Source of the DNA: Roseovarius nitratireducens
GTDB taxonomy: Bacteria > Pseudomonadota > Alphaproteobacteria > Rhodobacterales > Rhodobacteraceae
Direction: 5' to 3'
DNA length: 64,000 nucleotides
Assembly: GCF_002925845.1 (NCBI RefSeq)
Contig: NZ_PDNI01000036.1
Span: forward strand, 1 to 64,000
Shown: positions 47,366 through 57,121 of the stretch, piece after piece
Layout: the number at the start of each line of letters is the position of its first letter
Numbering within the stretch: position 1 is the first letter of the stretch
The notes under the pieces: generated by a model
What the model was told of the DNA's origin: nothing
What the model saw: the letters and a program-made list of their open reading frames with translations, nothing else
The model's database searches: none
Program-made: the position numbers and the translations under genes

Positions 47366-48646
47366 ATGCTGCGCCTGCTGCTGCCGCTTCTGATCTGGTT
47401 GATCTGGGTCGCGTGGTCCCCGATGGCCCCGGCCGCGGATCGCGAGATCCCGGCAGGTGGCACGGCGCTGGCACAGGCCATTGAAAACGCCGGGGCGGGG
47501 GAGACCCTCCGCCTCGGCCCCGGTCGCCATCGGGGCGGCATAGAGATTGACAAACCGCTGACCCTCGATTGCGCGCCGGGCGCGCGGATTGACGGCGGCG
47601 GGCAGGGCTCCGTCCTCGAGGTGACGGCGCCCGACGTGACGATCACCGGCTGTGCCATCACCGGATCGGGCAACGATCACGAATCTCTCGACAGCGGTAT
47701 TCGCCTGCTGAAAGGGGCGGATGAGGCCCGTGTGACGGGCAATCGCCTGACCGGCAACCTCTACGGCGTGGATATCCACGGCGCGCGCGACGCGCTGGTC
47801 GCACGCAACGTGATCGAGGGACGGCAGGACCACCGGATGAACGAACGCGGCAACGGTGTCTATGTCTGGAACGCGCCCGGTGCCCGGGTCATCGGCAACG
47901 ATGTCCGCTGGGGCCGCGACGGCATCTTTGTCAACACGTCGCATTCCAACGCCTTTGTCGGAAACCGTTTCCGCGACCTGCGCTTTGCGGTGCACTATAT
48001 GTATGCCAACCGCTCGGAGGTGCGCGGCAATCTCTCCATCGGCAACGGCCTTGGCTTTGCCGTGATGTATTCGCGGGGTGTGAAGATCATCGACAACGTC
48101 TCGGTGAACGATGCCGAGCACGGGGTGATGCTAAATTATACCAATGGCTCGGAGGTGCGGGACAATCTGGTTCTGGGCGGCGGTACAAAATGCCTGTTCA
48201 TCTATAATGCCCACAAGAACGAGATCACCGGCAACCGGTTCGAGCGCTGCGACATCGGCGTGCATTTCACCGCCGGATCCGAGCGCAACAGGATTACCGG
48301 CAACGCCTTTGTCGGAAACCGCACGCAGGTAAAATACGTGGGCTCCACCTGGGTGGACTGGAGCGAAGGCGGGCGCGGCAATTACTGGTCTGATTTCGCG
48401 GGCTATGACCTCGACGGCGACGGCATCGCCGATGCGCCCTACCGGCCCAATGACAGCATGGATCACATCCTGTGGACGCAACCGGCGGCCAAGCTGCTAT
48501 TGGGCTCGCCGGCCGTGCAACTGGTTAAATGGGCGCAATCGGCGTTTCCGGCGCTGTTGCCGGGTGGCGTGGTGGACCGTGCGCCAATGATGCAGCCGGT
48601 GGAGATTTCCATCCCGGACTGGGAGCTGAGACATGACGGATCGTGA
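47366..48646 (+). CDS. nosD: NosD periplasmic copper-site maturation protein
   Basis: A 426-residue right-handed beta-helix protein (CASH repeats: many short N-x-I/V-x-G-N turns such as VTGNRLTGN, VIGNDVRWG, ITGNRFERC) with an N-terminal signal (LLLPLLIWLIWVAWSPMAPAA). Works with the NosFY ABC complex to supply what is needed for the CuZ cluster (sulfide/copper). It starts 3 bases after the nosZ stop and overlaps nosF by 14 bases. Confidence 0.95.
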   Translation: MLRLLLPLLIWLIWVAWSPMAPAADREIPAGGTALAQAIENAGAGETLRLGPGRHRGGIEIDKPLTLDCAPGARIDGGGQGSVLEVTAPDVTITGCAITGSGNDHESLDSGIRLLKGADEARVTGNRLTGNLYGVDIHGARDALVARNVIEGRQDHRMNERGNGVYVWNAPGARVIGNDVRWGRDGIFVNTSHSNAFVGNRFRDLRFAVHYMYANRSEVRGNLSIGNGLGFAVMYSRGVKIIDNVSVNDAEHGVMLNYTNGSEVRDNLVLGGGTKCLFIYNAHKNEITGNRFERCDIGVHFTAGSERNRITGNAFVGNRTQVKYVGSTWVDWSEGGRGNYWSDFAGYDLDGDGIADAPYRPNDSMDHILWTQPAAKLLLGSPAVQLVKWAQSAFPALLPGGVVDRAPMMQPVEISIPDWELRHDGS

Positions 48647-49538
48647 CACGGCGCTGGCCATCGCGGGGCTGGACAAGAGCTTCGGGCGCACGCAGGTGCT
48701 CGGGGGTATCACGCTCAATGTGGCCCCGGGCGAGCGGGTGGCGCTTCTGGGTCATAACGGCGCGGGCAAATCCACGCTCATCAAGATGATCCTCGGGTTG
48801 ATCCGGCCCGGCGCGGGCAGCATCCGCGTGGCCGGTAATGCGCCTGGCAGCGCGGCGGCGCGCGCCGCCACCGCCTACCTGCCCGAGCAGGTGGCGTTTC
48901 ACAGATCGCTGACGGGGCGCGAGCAACTGACCATGTTCGCGCGGCTGGCGGGCGAGCATCCGAAAACCGTCGCGCCGCTGCTTGAACGGGTCGGGCTGGC
49001 CCTGGCGGCCGACGGTCGCATCGGGACATATTCCAAGGGGATGCGGCAGCGGCTGGGGCTGGCACAAGCGCTTCTCGGCCGCCGACGCGTGGCGCTTTTG
49101 GACGAGCCGACGAGCGGCCTCGACCCGATCTCGCGCCACGATCTCTACGCCGTTATCGACGAGATGGCGGCGAACGGCACCGCGCTCCTGATCGCGAGCC
49201 ATGCGCTCACCGAGCTGGAGGCGCGCACCGACCGCATCGCGATCATGGCCAAGGGGCGGCTGGTGGCGGATGACAGCCTTGGTAACCTCGCGCGCGCCGC
49301 CGCGCTGCCCACGCGCATCCGCCTCACGGCGCGCGAGGGCGCGGCAGAGGCGGTGCAGGCCGAGCTTGGCGGGCGGCGCGTCAATGGTCGCGCCGTTGAG
49401 TTGGACTGCACGACCGAGCAGAAGATGGCGCAGCTCGCGCGTATCTCGGGGCTGGGTGAAGCGGTGCGCGATGTCGAGATGGTGCCACCGAGCCTGGAGG
49501 ACCTCTATCGACACTATTGCGGGGAGAACAGGCAATGA
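48633..49538 (+). CDS. nosF: NosF ABC ATPase
   Basis: A 301-residue cytosolic ATPase of the NosDFY complex: Walker A GHNGAGKST near residue 38, signature YSKGMRQRLGLAQALLG, Walker B VALLDEPTSGLDP, then the H loop ASHALTELE. The C-terminal part (about 215-301) is a typical extra domain of this exporter-like class. It overlaps nosD and nosY. Confidence 0.95.
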   Translation: MTDRDTALAIAGLDKSFGRTQVLGGITLNVAPGERVALLGHNGAGKSTLIKMILGLIRPGAGSIRVAGNAPGSAAARAATAYLPEQVAFHRSLTGREQLTMFARLAGEHPKTVAPLLERVGLALAADGRIGTYSKGMRQRLGLAQALLGRRRVALLDEPTSGLDPISRHDLYAVIDEMAANGTALLIASHALTELEARTDRIAIMAKGRLVADDSLGNLARAAALPTRIRLTAREGAAEAVQAELGGRRVNGRAVELDCTTEQKMAQLARISGLGEAVRDVEMVPPSLEDLYRHYCGENRQ

Positions 49539-50359
49539 TCACCCGGATCATGGCTATTGCGGCGACCGAATTCCGCATTCAGACGCGCAACCGCTGGCTG
49601 GCGTCGGCCACGGTGCTGATGACGCTCTTCGCGCTGGCGCTGACCTTTGCCGGATCGGCGCCCACCGGATCGCTGGGGGTGGATTTGCTGACGGTCTCGG
49701 TCGCTTCGATGACGACGCTCGCGGTATACCTCGCGCCCTTCCTCGCGCTGATGATCGCCTTCGACGCCATCGCGGGAGAGGCGGAGCGCGGCACGCTGGG
49801 CCTCACGCTCACCTACCCGCTCAGCCGCGGCGAAATGCTGCTGGGCAAGTTCGCGGCGCATCTTGCGGTGCTGGCCATCGCCATCGCGCTCGGCCTCGGC
49901 TCTGCCGGGGTGGCGGCCTGGCTCGCGGGGGGCGCGGGACCGGCGAGCGTGCAGGCGCTCGCGCGGCTCATCGCCACGGCGATCCTGCTGGGGGCCTGCT
50001 TCCTTGCGCTGGGCTATGTTGCGTCGGCGCTGTCGGGCAGCGGCGCGGGGGCCGCGGGGCTGGCGGTGGCACTGTGGCTGGTGCTGGTGGTGCTCTACGA
50101 CCTCGGGTTGCTCGGCGCGCTGGTGATGGATGCGGGGGGCGGGTTTACCAAGCACGTTTTCCCATGGCTTCTGGCGCTCAACCCGGCGGATGCGTTCCGG
50201 CTGTGGAACGTCTCGGCGGCGCAGGAGGTGGCGTTGGTGTCCGGCATGGCGGGTGCGGGCGAGGCTCTGCCCGGTTGGGCCGCGCCACTGTCGCTCTTGC
50301 TGTGGCCGGTGTTGGCGCTTGCGCTGGCGCGGACGGTCTTTGAGAGGGTCGAGCCATGA
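49535..50359 (+). CDS. nosY: NosY ABC permease
   Basis: A 274-residue inner-membrane protein with about six hydrophobic segments (first near residues 20-40, LASATVLMTLFALALTFAG) and the conserved ABC-2-type GEAERGTLGLTLTYPLSRGEMLLGKF coupling stretch. ATG 49535 overlaps the nosF stop (ATGA). With NosF it powers the NosD machinery. Confidence 0.94.
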   Translation: MITRIMAIAATEFRIQTRNRWLASATVLMTLFALALTFAGSAPTGSLGVDLLTVSVASMTTLAVYLAPFLALMIAFDAIAGEAERGTLGLTLTYPLSRGEMLLGKFAAHLAVLAIAIALGLGSAGVAAWLAGGAGPASVQALARLIATAILLGACFLALGYVASALSGSGAGAAGLAVALWLVLVVLYDLGLLGALVMDAGGGFTKHVFPWLLALNPADAFRLWNVSAAQEVALVSGMAGAGEALPGWAAPLSLLLWPVLALALARTVFERVEP

Positions 50360-50868
50360 GGCATCTTGCCGTGATCGCAATGCTGATCCTGGCCGCCTGC
50401 CAGGAAGAGGAGGCGCGCGCCCCCGACCCCGTCACCATGACCAGCGATGCGCTGGGCCATTTCTGCATGATGCAGCTCGACCAGCACCCCGGCCCCAAGG
50501 CGCAGATCCACCTCGCCGGATTGCCCGATCCGATTTTCTTCAGCCAGGTGCGCGATGCGCTGGCCTATCTGAAGGGGCCCGAGCGCGACGCCGAGATCCG
50601 TGCCGTCTATGTCAGCGACATGGGCCGTGCCCCGAGCTGGGACGCGCCCGGCATCGACAACTGGACCGAGGCCGCCACCGCGCATTTCGTGGTGGGCGCA
50701 GACGTTACCGGTGGCATGGGCGCGCCCGAGATCGTGCCGTTTTCGGATGTCGCAGCGGCGCGTGCGTTTGCTGCCGACAAGGGCGGCGAGGTGATGATGC
50801 TCGACGCCATCCCGCCCGAGACCGTGCTCGCCCCCGTAGACATCGTGCTGGAGGAGACCCAGACATGA
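50356..50868 (+). CDS. nosL: NosL copper chaperone lipoprotein
   Basis: A 170-residue lipoprotein with a lipobox (LAAC, Cys at residue 16). The copper-binding NosL segment is GHFCMMQLDQHPGPKAQIHL. It brings Cu(I) to NosD/apo-NosZ outside the cytoplasmic membrane. It overlaps nosY and nosX by 4 bases each. Confidence 0.94.
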   Translation: MRHLAVIAMLILAACQEEEARAPDPVTMTSDALGHFCMMQLDQHPGPKAQIHLAGLPDPIFFSQVRDALAYLKGPERDAEIRAVYVSDMGRAPSWDAPGIDNWTEAATAHFVVGADVTGGMGAPEIVPFSDVAAARAFAADKGGEVMMLDAIPPETVLAPVDIVLEETQT

Positions 50869-51752
50869 CCCTGACCCGTCGCCGTTTCCTGAGCATTTCC
50901 GCGGCCGCGCTGGCCGCGCCCTCTGCCGCCGTTGCAGGCCAGGGCGCCCGCTGGAATGGCGTCGCACTGGGTGCATCGGCCACGATGGTCCTCGCGGGTG
51001 TCACCTCGCTGGAGGCGCGCCCGGTCTTTGCCGCGCTGGAGGCCGAGTTGCGGCGGTTGGAGCGGATATTCAGCCTCTACCGCGACGACAGCGCGCTGGT
51101 GCGGCTCAATACGGATGGTCGCCTCGACGCGCCCCCGCCCGAGCTGTTGGAGGTGCTCGCATTGGCGGGCGCGATCCATGACGCGACCGGCGGCGCGTTT
51201 GATCCGTCGGTGCAACCGCTCTGGCAGGCGCGCGCGGTGGGCCGGGAAGAGACCGCGGCGCAGTCGCGCGTAGGCTGGCAGTCCGTGCGGTTCGACGCCG
51301 GAACCGTGCGGTTCGACCGCCCCGGCATGGCGCTTACCCTGAACGGCATCGCGCAGGGCTATGTCTCCGACCGCATCGCCGGTCTTCTGGCGGCGCGCGG
51401 TTTCGGCGACGTGCTGGTGGATATTGGCGAGGTCGTGGCGCGCGGACGGCGCGCAGACGGCGCGGCGTGGCGCGCGGGCATTGCCGACCCGGATGGCCGG
51501 GTGGTGGAGCGTGTGACGCTGCGCGACCGCGCGTTGGCCACCTCTGCGCCGATGGGCACGGTCATGCCGGGCGGGCGGGGCCATATCATCGACCCTTCTG
51601 GCCGCGCACCGCGCCATGCGCTGGTCAGCGTTTCCGCCCGTCGGGCATCTGTCGCCGATGGCCTTTCGACCGCGCTTTGCCTGCTGGATGCGGGCGCGGC
51701 GCGCCGCGCCGTGGCCCGGTTCGCAGGAGCGCGGATCGAGGTATTCACCTGA
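50865..51752 (+). CDS. nosX: NosX, FAD:protein FMN transferase (ApbE type)
   Basis: A 295-residue periplasmic protein that covalently attaches FMN to NosR. It has a Tat-like signal (TLTRRRFLSISAAALAAPSAAVAG). The ApbE core includes IFSLYRDDSALVRLNTDG, GGAFDPSVQPLW, LTLNGIAQGYVSDRIAGLL and the late SVSARRASVADGLSTALCLLDAG. The start overlaps the nosL stop. Presence of nosX is typical of alphaproteobacterial nos operons. Confidence 0.94.
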   Translation: MTLTRRRFLSISAAALAAPSAAVAGQGARWNGVALGASATMVLAGVTSLEARPVFAALEAELRRLERIFSLYRDDSALVRLNTDGRLDAPPPELLEVLALAGAIHDATGGAFDPSVQPLWQARAVGREETAAQSRVGWQSVRFDAGTVRFDRPGMALTLNGIAQGYVSDRIAGLLAARGFGDVLVDIGEVVARGRRADGAAWRAGIADPDGRVVERVTLRDRALATSAPMGTVMPGGRGHIIDPSGRAPRHALVSVSARRASVADGLSTALCLLDAGAARRAVARFAGARIEVFT

Positions 51753-51782
51753 AAGATCAGCAACCAAGCAAAGGAAAACACC

Positions 51783-52160
51783 ATGAAGAAGAAACTCGTG
51801 ACCGCGATTCTCGCACTTGCCGTGGCAGCCCCGGCATGGGCCGAGGGCGACCCGGAGGCCGGCGAAAAGGTATTCCGGAAGTGCAAGGCCTGTCACATGG
51901 TCGGCGAGGGCGCCAAGAACCGCGTTGGTCCCGCGCTCAACGGTGTCGTGGGCGGGCCGGTCGCATCTGTCGAGGGGTTCAAGTATTCCGACGTGTTCCA
52001 GGAAATGGCCGCCGAGGGCGCGGTCTGGACCGAGGAGGAACTGGCTGCCTTCCTCGACAGCCCGCGTAAATATGCCAAGGGCACCAAGATGGCCTTTCCC
52101 GGCCTGCGCAAAAAAGAGGAGATCGCCGACGTGATCGCCTATCTCGCGACGTTCGAGTAA
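51783..52160 (+). CDS. Small soluble cytochrome c (c2/c550 type)
   Basis: A 125-residue periplasmic class I cytochrome c. Signal peptide MKKKLVTAILALAVAAPAWA, heme motif CKACH at 34-38, and the axial Met in GTKMAFPGLRKKEE. It follows nosX by 30 bases and is probably read from the nos transcript. By analogy with cytochromes c550 and c2 of Paracoccus and Rhodobacter it could carry electrons to NosZ or NirS; the sequence does not show which. Confidence 0.9.
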   Translation: MKKKLVTAILALAVAAPAWAEGDPEAGEKVFRKCKACHMVGEGAKNRVGPALNGVVGGPVASVEGFKYSDVFQEMAAEGAVWTEEELAAFLDSPRKYAKGTKMAFPGLRKKEEIADVIAYLATFE

Positions 52161-52182
52161 GCGCCTCGGCGCGATATACAAG

Positions 52183-52211
52183 GGCCGCCTCGCCACGCGC
52201 GGGGCGGCCCA
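52183..52211. terminator. Shared hairpin between the converging nos and nir operons
   Basis: GGGCCGCC pairs with GGCGGCCC, with a GC-rich loop. It lies midway between the cytochrome c stop and the last minus-strand nir-operon gene. There is no strong T run on either side (TTGTATAT on the minus strand), so it may act in both directions but weakly. Confidence 0.5.
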
Positions 52212-52213
52212 CC

Positions 52214-52447
52214 TCATTTGCGCCCTTCGGCCTCGTCGATCAGGCCCTTGACCCACAGCGTCACCCACCAGTTGGCTGGCAGGCCAAGCGGCAGACAGAG
52301 CCACAGGGCGGTCACCGGCGTCAGGGCGGGCCATCCCACCGCCTGCCACATCAGCGCCAGCATGAAGAGGTTGATCGCCACCGCCAGCGCGGTGAACGGG
52401 TAGAGCAGCAGGTAAAGCCGCAGGGGCGGGCGTTTGGGCGTGGACAT
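52214..52447 (-). CDS. Small two-helix membrane protein at the end of the nir operon
   Basis: A 77-residue protein with two hydrophobic segments (about residues 9-36, LRLYLLLYPFTALAVAINLF..., and 37-64) and short charged ends; no signal cleavage site. ATG 52447 lies 8 bases after the nirN stop, so it belongs to the nirS operon. I do not recognise it as any named nir gene. Its place suggests a link with nitrite reductase assembly or membrane anchoring, which is inference only. Confidence 0.6.
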   Translation of the reverse strand: MSTPKRPPLRLYLLLYPFTALAVAINLFMLALMWQAVGWPALTPVTALWLCLPLGLPANWWVTLWVKGLIDEAEGRK

Positions 52448-52454
52448 GGGCGGG

Positions 52455-54002
52455 CTAGTGGCTGGTGCCTTCGGAGAATGTGATCTTGTTGTATACATTG
52501 TATTTTCCCGAGGGTTTGCGCATCGGAAGGCGGGTCACCTCCTCCAGCGATTCGGCATCGTAGACGATCACCGCGCCATCCTCTTCCCAGACCGAGACCA
52601 GCGCGTGGCTGCCGTCGCGGGTGAACTCCACATGTGCCACCGTGGCGCCCGGCACCGGGCGCAGGGTGCGCACGATTTCGAGGCTCTGCTTGTCGATGAC
52701 GTGCATCGCGTCGCGGTTGGGGCCAAAGAACACGTCGGCCCAGAAATAGCGCGTGTTCTCGTGGCTGCGCAGGAAGAAGCCCGGGCCGTCGGTCTTGATG
52801 GTATCGGTCACGGTCCAGCTTTCGGTGTCGATGATCGAGAGCTTGCCCTCCTTCAGGTGCGGCGTGGCCATCACCCGGCGGCCGTCCCGCTCCCATGAAA
52901 TGCCCGATCCCAGATGCGGCATCCCCGGCAGCGGCAGATCGGCGATCTCGCGGCCCACGTTGAGATTGACCACCACGCCGCGCCCGGTATCGCGCGCAGC
53001 CCCGATCAGGTGGCGATAATCGTCGGTAAAGAAGAAATCGTCGAGTGGTGCGCTCAGCATGATCCGCCGCCGCGCGAAAAGGCCCTGAGACGAGGGCAGC
53101 GCCTCGATCATGTCCTTGCGGCGGCTGTGAACGAAGCCCTCGTAGACGGGGTCGGCGTCGGGGTCGGTGGCGACCTCCCAGATTTCCGCCACATCCTTGA
53201 GCGCGAGGATGAAGCTGTCGCGCTGCGGCGCCTGGTAGACCGCCGAAACGCGGCTCGCCGTGCCATCCTTGCCCGTGACGGCCATCACCTTCTCGACGCT
53301 CAGGTTTTCGGTATCGAGGATCGTCAGCGTCATCGGCAGGTAATTGGCCACAGCGAGCCACTTGCCGTCCCGGCTCATCGCGATGTTGCGGCTGTTGAGG
53401 CCCGCGCGCACGCGGCCTACCTGATGCAGCGACCAGATATCGTATTTCTGCACCCAGCCATCGCGCGACATGATGAAGACATAGCGCCCGTCAGGCGAAA
53501 ATTTCGGGCCGCCATGCACGGCAAAGGGCGTCTGGAATCGGTCGAGCACCTCGAACGTGTCACCATCCAGAACGCTGACATGATGGTCGCCCGTCTCCAC
53601 CACCAGCGTGATGTTGAGGGGGTCGGCGTCGAATACCGGGGTCTCGGCGGGGGTGTACTCGGGGTCGAACCAGCGTGTCGCCGCGATCTCGGCCAGGCCC
53701 CATTCCGGCACCTCGGCCAGCGGTTTGCGCAACCAGTCGGTCAGCGCTGCGATCTCGCCCTCGCCAATCTGACCGGCAAAGGCGGGCATCTGCGAGGCCG
53801 CGCGCCCGCTGGAGATCACTTGGGTCAGGTCGGGACCGCGCATCCGCCCCAGGGTCTCGGGGATGAGCGCGGGCCCGAGGCCGCCCAGCCGATCCGCGCC
53901 GTGGCATGCGGCGCAATGGGCGTCGTAGGTCTCTGCCGGTTCTGCCAGTGCCATGCCGGCGGCGAGGGTCAACGCGCTAATGGAAACGATGAGCCGGATC
54001 AT
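52455..54002 (-). CDS. nirN: NirN, dihydro-heme d1 dehydrogenase
   Basis: Makes the last double bond of heme d1 in the periplasm. The 515-residue protein has a signal peptide (to about residue 20), a cytochrome c domain (CAACH at about 30-34, axial Met likely in ASQMPAF) and an eight-bladed d1-type propeller (from about residue 120, [20 protein letters not shown]). The end [20 protein letters not shown] echoes the NirS end. It overlaps nirJ by 26 bases. Confidence 0.93.
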   Translation of the reverse strand: MIRLIVSISALTLAAGMALAEPAETYDAHCAACHGADRLGGLGPALIPETLGRMRGPDLTQVISSGRAASQMPAFAGQIGEGEIAALTDWLRKPLAEVPEWGLAEIAATRWFDPEYTPAETPVFDADPLNITLVVETGDHHVSVLDGDTFEVLDRFQTPFAVHGGPKFSPDGRYVFIMSRDGWVQKYDIWSLHQVGRVRAGLNSRNIAMSRDGKWLAVANYLPMTLTILDTENLSVEKVMAVTGKDGTASRVSAVYQAPQRDSFILALKDVAEIWEVATDPDADPVYEGFVHSRRKDMIEALPSSQGLFARRRIMLSAPLDDFFFTDDYRHLIGAARDTGRGVVVNLNVGREIADLPLPGMPHLGSGISWERDGRRVMATPHLKEGKLSIIDTESWTVTDTIKTDGPGFFLRSHENTRYFWADVFFGPNRDAMHVIDKQSLEIVRTLRPVPGATVAHVEFTRDGSHALVSVWEEDGAVIVYDAESLEEVTRLPMRKPSGKYNVYNKITFSEGTSH

Positions 54003-55194
54003 GTCGCTTGCCTCTGAAGGGGGTGACGGTCAGGCGGTCGCCCGCGTCGCGCACGCCGATCTCGTCGTCATCAAGGTAACAGGCCGGGTCCTCGGCCCAG
54101 GGATCGCCGGTCAGTTGCAGCGCGCGGATACGTGTGTTGCCGCCGCAGACCGACTGATGGGCGCAGGCCCCGCAGCGCCCCTTGAGCGGGCGCGGACGGC
54201 GGCGCAGTTGCGCCAGCATCGGGTCGTCGCCGGTCCACAGATCGGAGAAGCGCGCGGTCTTCACGTTCCCCACGGTGTAGTCCGACCAGTAGGTATCGGG
54301 ATGCACACGTCCCAGCGTGTCGATATTGGCCACGCCGAGGCCGGAGGAATTGCCGCCCCAAGCCTCGAGATGGGCATGCAGATGCGCCACGCGGTCGGGG
54401 GTAAAGTGACGCTCGGCCCAGCGCAGCAGATAGACCGCGTCGGCATCGTTGTTGCCAGTCACGATATCGAGCGGCGCGCTGTCCGCCGCAGCCACCCAGG
54501 CGCGGTCGATCAACGCGTCGAGGGCGGCACGGGTATGGGCGTGAACGGCGTCCTCGCCCCGGTTCTTGTCACCACGCCCGGCATAGACGAGGTGCGAGAG
54601 GTAGAACTTGTCCACCCCCTCATCATCGCAAAGCTGCAGCAAGTCAGGCAATTGGGTCGCGTTGTCCCGCGTCAGCGTGAACCGCAGCCCCACCTTGATG
54701 CCGCGTTTTTTGCATTCGCGCACCCCGCGCAATGCGTCGTCAAAGGCCCCATCGACTCCGCGAAACCAGTCATTGGTTTTGCCGATCCCGTCGATGGAAA
54801 TACCGACATAGTCAAAGCCGATCTCGGCCACGCGATCCGCCGTCTCGCCATGGATCTGCGTCCCATTGGTCGACAACGCCAGCATCCGCACCTTGTCGCG
54901 CGCCGCGTGCGCGACCTCGAACAGGTCCCGTCTGTCGAGCGGTTCGCCCCCCGACAGAATCAGTGCGGGAATTCCGAAATCGCCCAGATCGTCCAGCGTC
55001 GCCATGGCCTGCGCATGGGTCAGCTCGCCGGGGAAATCCACGTTCGCGGAGACCGTGTAGCAATGCCGGCATTTCAGGTTGCAGCGCCGGGTAAGGTTCC
55101 AGATCACCACCGGCCTGACCTCGGCCGCGCCACGCCTTGGGCGCACGGGGGTGGGGGTCACCAGTTGGTGCATATACTCGGTCAGGCGAAACAT
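53977..55194 (-). CDS. nirJ: NirJ, radical SAM heme d1 biosynthesis protein
   Basis: A 405-residue radical SAM enzyme that replaces the propionate side chains by oxo groups in heme d1 synthesis. The SAM cluster motif CNLKCRHCY is at about residues 38-46, with the [11 protein letters not shown] segment, and a C-terminal SPASM-like cysteine region ([13 protein letters not shown]) for extra clusters. It starts inside the last bases of nirH. Confidence 0.95.
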   Translation of the reverse strand: MFRLTEYMHQLVTPTPVRPRRGAAEVRPVVIWNLTRRCNLKCRHCYTVSANVDFPGELTHAQAMATLDDLGDFGIPALILSGGEPLDRRDLFEVAHAARDKVRMLALSTNGTQIHGETADRVAEIGFDYVGISIDGIGKTNDWFRGVDGAFDDALRGVRECKKRGIKVGLRFTLTRDNATQLPDLLQLCDDEGVDKFYLSHLVYAGRGDKNRGEDAVHAHTRAALDALIDRAWVAAADSAPLDIVTGNNDADAVYLLRWAERHFTPDRVAHLHAHLEAWGGNSSGLGVANIDTLGRVHPDTYWSDYTVGNVKTARFSDLWTGDDPMLAQLRRRPRPLKGRCGACAHQSVCGGNTRIRALQLTGDPWAEDPACYLDDDEIGVRDAGDRLTVTPFRGKRHDPAHRFH

Positions 55195-55685
55195 TACGTG
55201 CCTCCTTCGGGCCGTAGCCGCAGCCCCGTCTTTTTCAGAATCCGGGTCGAATAGAGGATGTCATGGCCGCGACAGGCCGCGCCCAACAGCGCGGCGATGC
55301 GCCCGCGCTTCTCCTCGACCTCGGCGCGGCTCTCCGCGTGGATCATGGCGAACAGGTTATAGGGCCAGTCTGGCAGGGCGCGGGGGCGCTCGTAGCAGTG
55401 GCTGACGAAATCCAATGCGCCGACGTGCGCGCCCAGTTCTGCCACTGCCGCATCCTCCACATCCCAGACCGACATGCCATTGGCCACCATCCCCAAGGCA
55501 TAATGATTGGGGGCCGCGGCGATGCGACGGATCACGCCGCGCGCCTGCATGTTATGCAGGCGGTTGCAGAGCGTGGCCTCGCTCAGCCCCAGCTCCGCCG
55601 CGATGGCGGCATAGGGCTCGGGTACCAGCGGCAGCCCGCCCTGCGTGGCGGCGATGATGCGGCGATCTGTGGCGTCGATGCTCAT
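55194..55685 (-). CDS. nirH: NirH, siroheme decarboxylase subunit
   Basis: A 163-residue Lrp/AsnC-like protein, part of the NirDLGH complex that decarboxylates siroheme to didecarboxysiroheme. It has the helix-turn-helix-like N-terminus ([22 protein letters not shown]) and the C-terminal ligand half with SVWDVEDA and [25 protein letters not shown] 55685 overlaps the nirG stop by 4 bases; the longer open frame is a shadow. Confidence 0.88.
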   Translation of the reverse strand: MSIDATDRRIIAATQGGLPLVPEPYAAIAAELGLSEATLCNRLHNMQARGVIRRIAAAPNHYALGMVANGMSVWDVEDAAVAELGAHVGALDFVSHCYERPRALPDWPYNLFAMIHAESRAEVEEKRGRIAALLGAACRGHDILYSTRILKKTGLRLRPEGGT

Positions 55686-56131
55686 GCGGCTATCCTGAAC
55701 CCGATGAAGAATTCCCGGCGTTTCGGGAAACGGAGCACGCGCAGCCCCGTTTCCCGCTCGATCGACATGGCCATTTCCTCGATTTCTGCTTCCGTTTCCG
55801 TGGCCAGCACGAACCACATGTTGAGCCGGTGATCGCGTTGATAATTATGCGCGACCTCGGGCCGGGCATTGACTTTTGTCAGAACGCATTCGAAATCCGC
55901 ATCGGGCACCGCCATGGCGCATAGGCAAAACGCACCTCCCATTGCCTCGGCGTCGTAAAACGGGCCAAAGCGGGTGATGATCCGGTCTGCCTTCAACCGT
56001 TCGAGCCGCGCCAGCAGGTCGGCCTCGTTCAACCCCAGTTCCTGCGCCACGACGCGAAAGGGTTCGGGGGTGATCGGAAATCCCTCCTGTAGTCGGTTCA
56101 GGATCGCCCGGTCTGTGGCGTCGAGGGTCAT
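55682..56131 (-). CDS. nirG: NirG, siroheme decarboxylase subunit
   Basis: A 149-residue Lrp/AsnC-like protein. N-terminus DATDRAILNRLQEGFPITPEPF and the segment VAHNYQRDHRLNMWFVLATE, where the HNYxRxHxxNMWFV pattern is characteristic of this decarboxylase family. It overlaps its neighbours on both sides by 4 bases, in the usual DL-G-H order. Confidence 0.88.
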   Translation of the reverse strand: MTLDATDRAILNRLQEGFPITPEPFRVVAQELGLNEADLLARLERLKADRIITRFGPFYDAEAMGGAFCLCAMAVPDADFECVLTKVNARPEVAHNYQRDHRLNMWFVLATETEAEIEEMAMSIERETGLRVLRFPKRREFFIGFRIAA

Positions 56132-57117
56132 GCCGGGCTCCTTTCGCGGGTCACGAGCGCGCCGGTCTGCTTGAAGCAATGGCTTGAAAACAACGCCAGG
56201 TGCGGCACGTCCTTAAGCTCGGGGCGCCGTGCCGCCGCCTCCAGCTTTTCCAGCGCTTCGGCCCGGCTGCGGGCGTGAATCATGGAATAGAGCCGGTAAG
56301 GCCAGACCCCTGCCACCGGCCTGCGTTCGTAGCACAGGGTCACGCCCGGTTGGACCGCAAGAACCGGCCCGGCGCGCGTGATTGCGTCATGCGGCATGTC
56401 CCAGACGACCATCGCATTGGATCGCCAGCCAAGCGCGCGGTGGCGCACGATCACGCCGAGGCGGGCAATGATCCGCGCCGCCGACAGTGCCCGGACGCGT
56501 GCGATCACCTCGTCCATGCTCAGCCCCAGCGCGTCACCGACATGGGCATAGGGGCGCTCGATCAGCGGCAGGCCGCGCGCCAGCGCCTGCACGATCTCGC
56601 GGTCGCCGGGCTGTAGGACCGACACATCGGGTGGCGGTGCGACCGGCCTCACGCAGGTCTCGCCGCGCAGGGAAAATCCCAGATCGAGGTTGAAGGGTCG
56701 CACCAGCGGGAGGTTGAGCACGCGCAGCCCGCTGCGCTGCCCGATTCGGATCAGTGTGGCCTCCACATGGGTGCGGTCCGGGCCGGTGACGACGAACCAC
56801 AGGTTCCAGGAATTCTCACGCAGGTATGAATGGTTTACTCCCGGCTCCGCCCCGATCAGCGCTGCCACCTCCTCGACCCGGTCCTCGGGCGCTGACACGA
56901 CAGCGAGCGTGCTGGCCGCGATCGTGCCCGGCGCGACGGTGGCCCCGACGCGGGTGATCTGCCCGGCAGCCTGCTTGGCCCGCAGCCGCGCGATCACATC
57001 CGCCTCCGAGGTGCCCAGGTGCTGTGCCAGCGCGGCGAAGGGCCGCGCGTCGATCGGGAAATCGCGCTGCCAGTCATCCAGTAACGCACGGTCGATGGGA
57101 TCGGCGAAACGGTGCAT
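56128..57117 (-). CDS. nirDL: NirDL fusion, siroheme decarboxylase
   Basis: A 329-residue protein made of two Lrp/AsnC-like halves in one chain: residues about 1-160 (NirD-like, DPIDRALLDDWQRDFPIDARPF ... NHSYLRENSWNLWFVV) and about 175-329 (NirL-like, REIVQALARGLPLIERPYAHVG ... CYERRPVAGVWPYRLYSMIHA). The D-L fusion is known from Paracoccus-type clusters. ATG 57117 is preferred to the longer frame up to 57294, which lies in nirF. Confidence 0.9.
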   Translation of the reverse strand: MHRFADPIDRALLDDWQRDFPIDARPFAALAQHLGTSEADVIARLRAKQAAGQITRVGATVAPGTIAASTLAVVSAPEDRVEEVAALIGAEPGVNHSYLRENSWNLWFVVTGPDRTHVEATLIRIGQRSGLRVLNLPLVRPFNLDLGFSLRGETCVRPVAPPPDVSVLQPGDREIVQALARGLPLIERPYAHVGDALGLSMDEVIARVRALSAARIIARLGVIVRHRALGWRSNAMVVWDMPHDAITRAGPVLAVQPGVTLCYERRPVAGVWPYRLYSMIHARSRAEALEKLEAAARRPELKDVPHLALFSSHCFKQTGALVTRERSPA

Positions 57118-57121
57118 GGCT

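Noticed and set aside
45452-48121. 889-codon open frame on the minus strand across nosZ and nosD
   Set aside because: It is fully antisense to nosZ and nosD, which have clear motifs. In DNA this rich in GC, stop codons are rare on the opposite strand; the translation shows no recognisable family and is rich in His/Arg/Asp as expected from a shadow.
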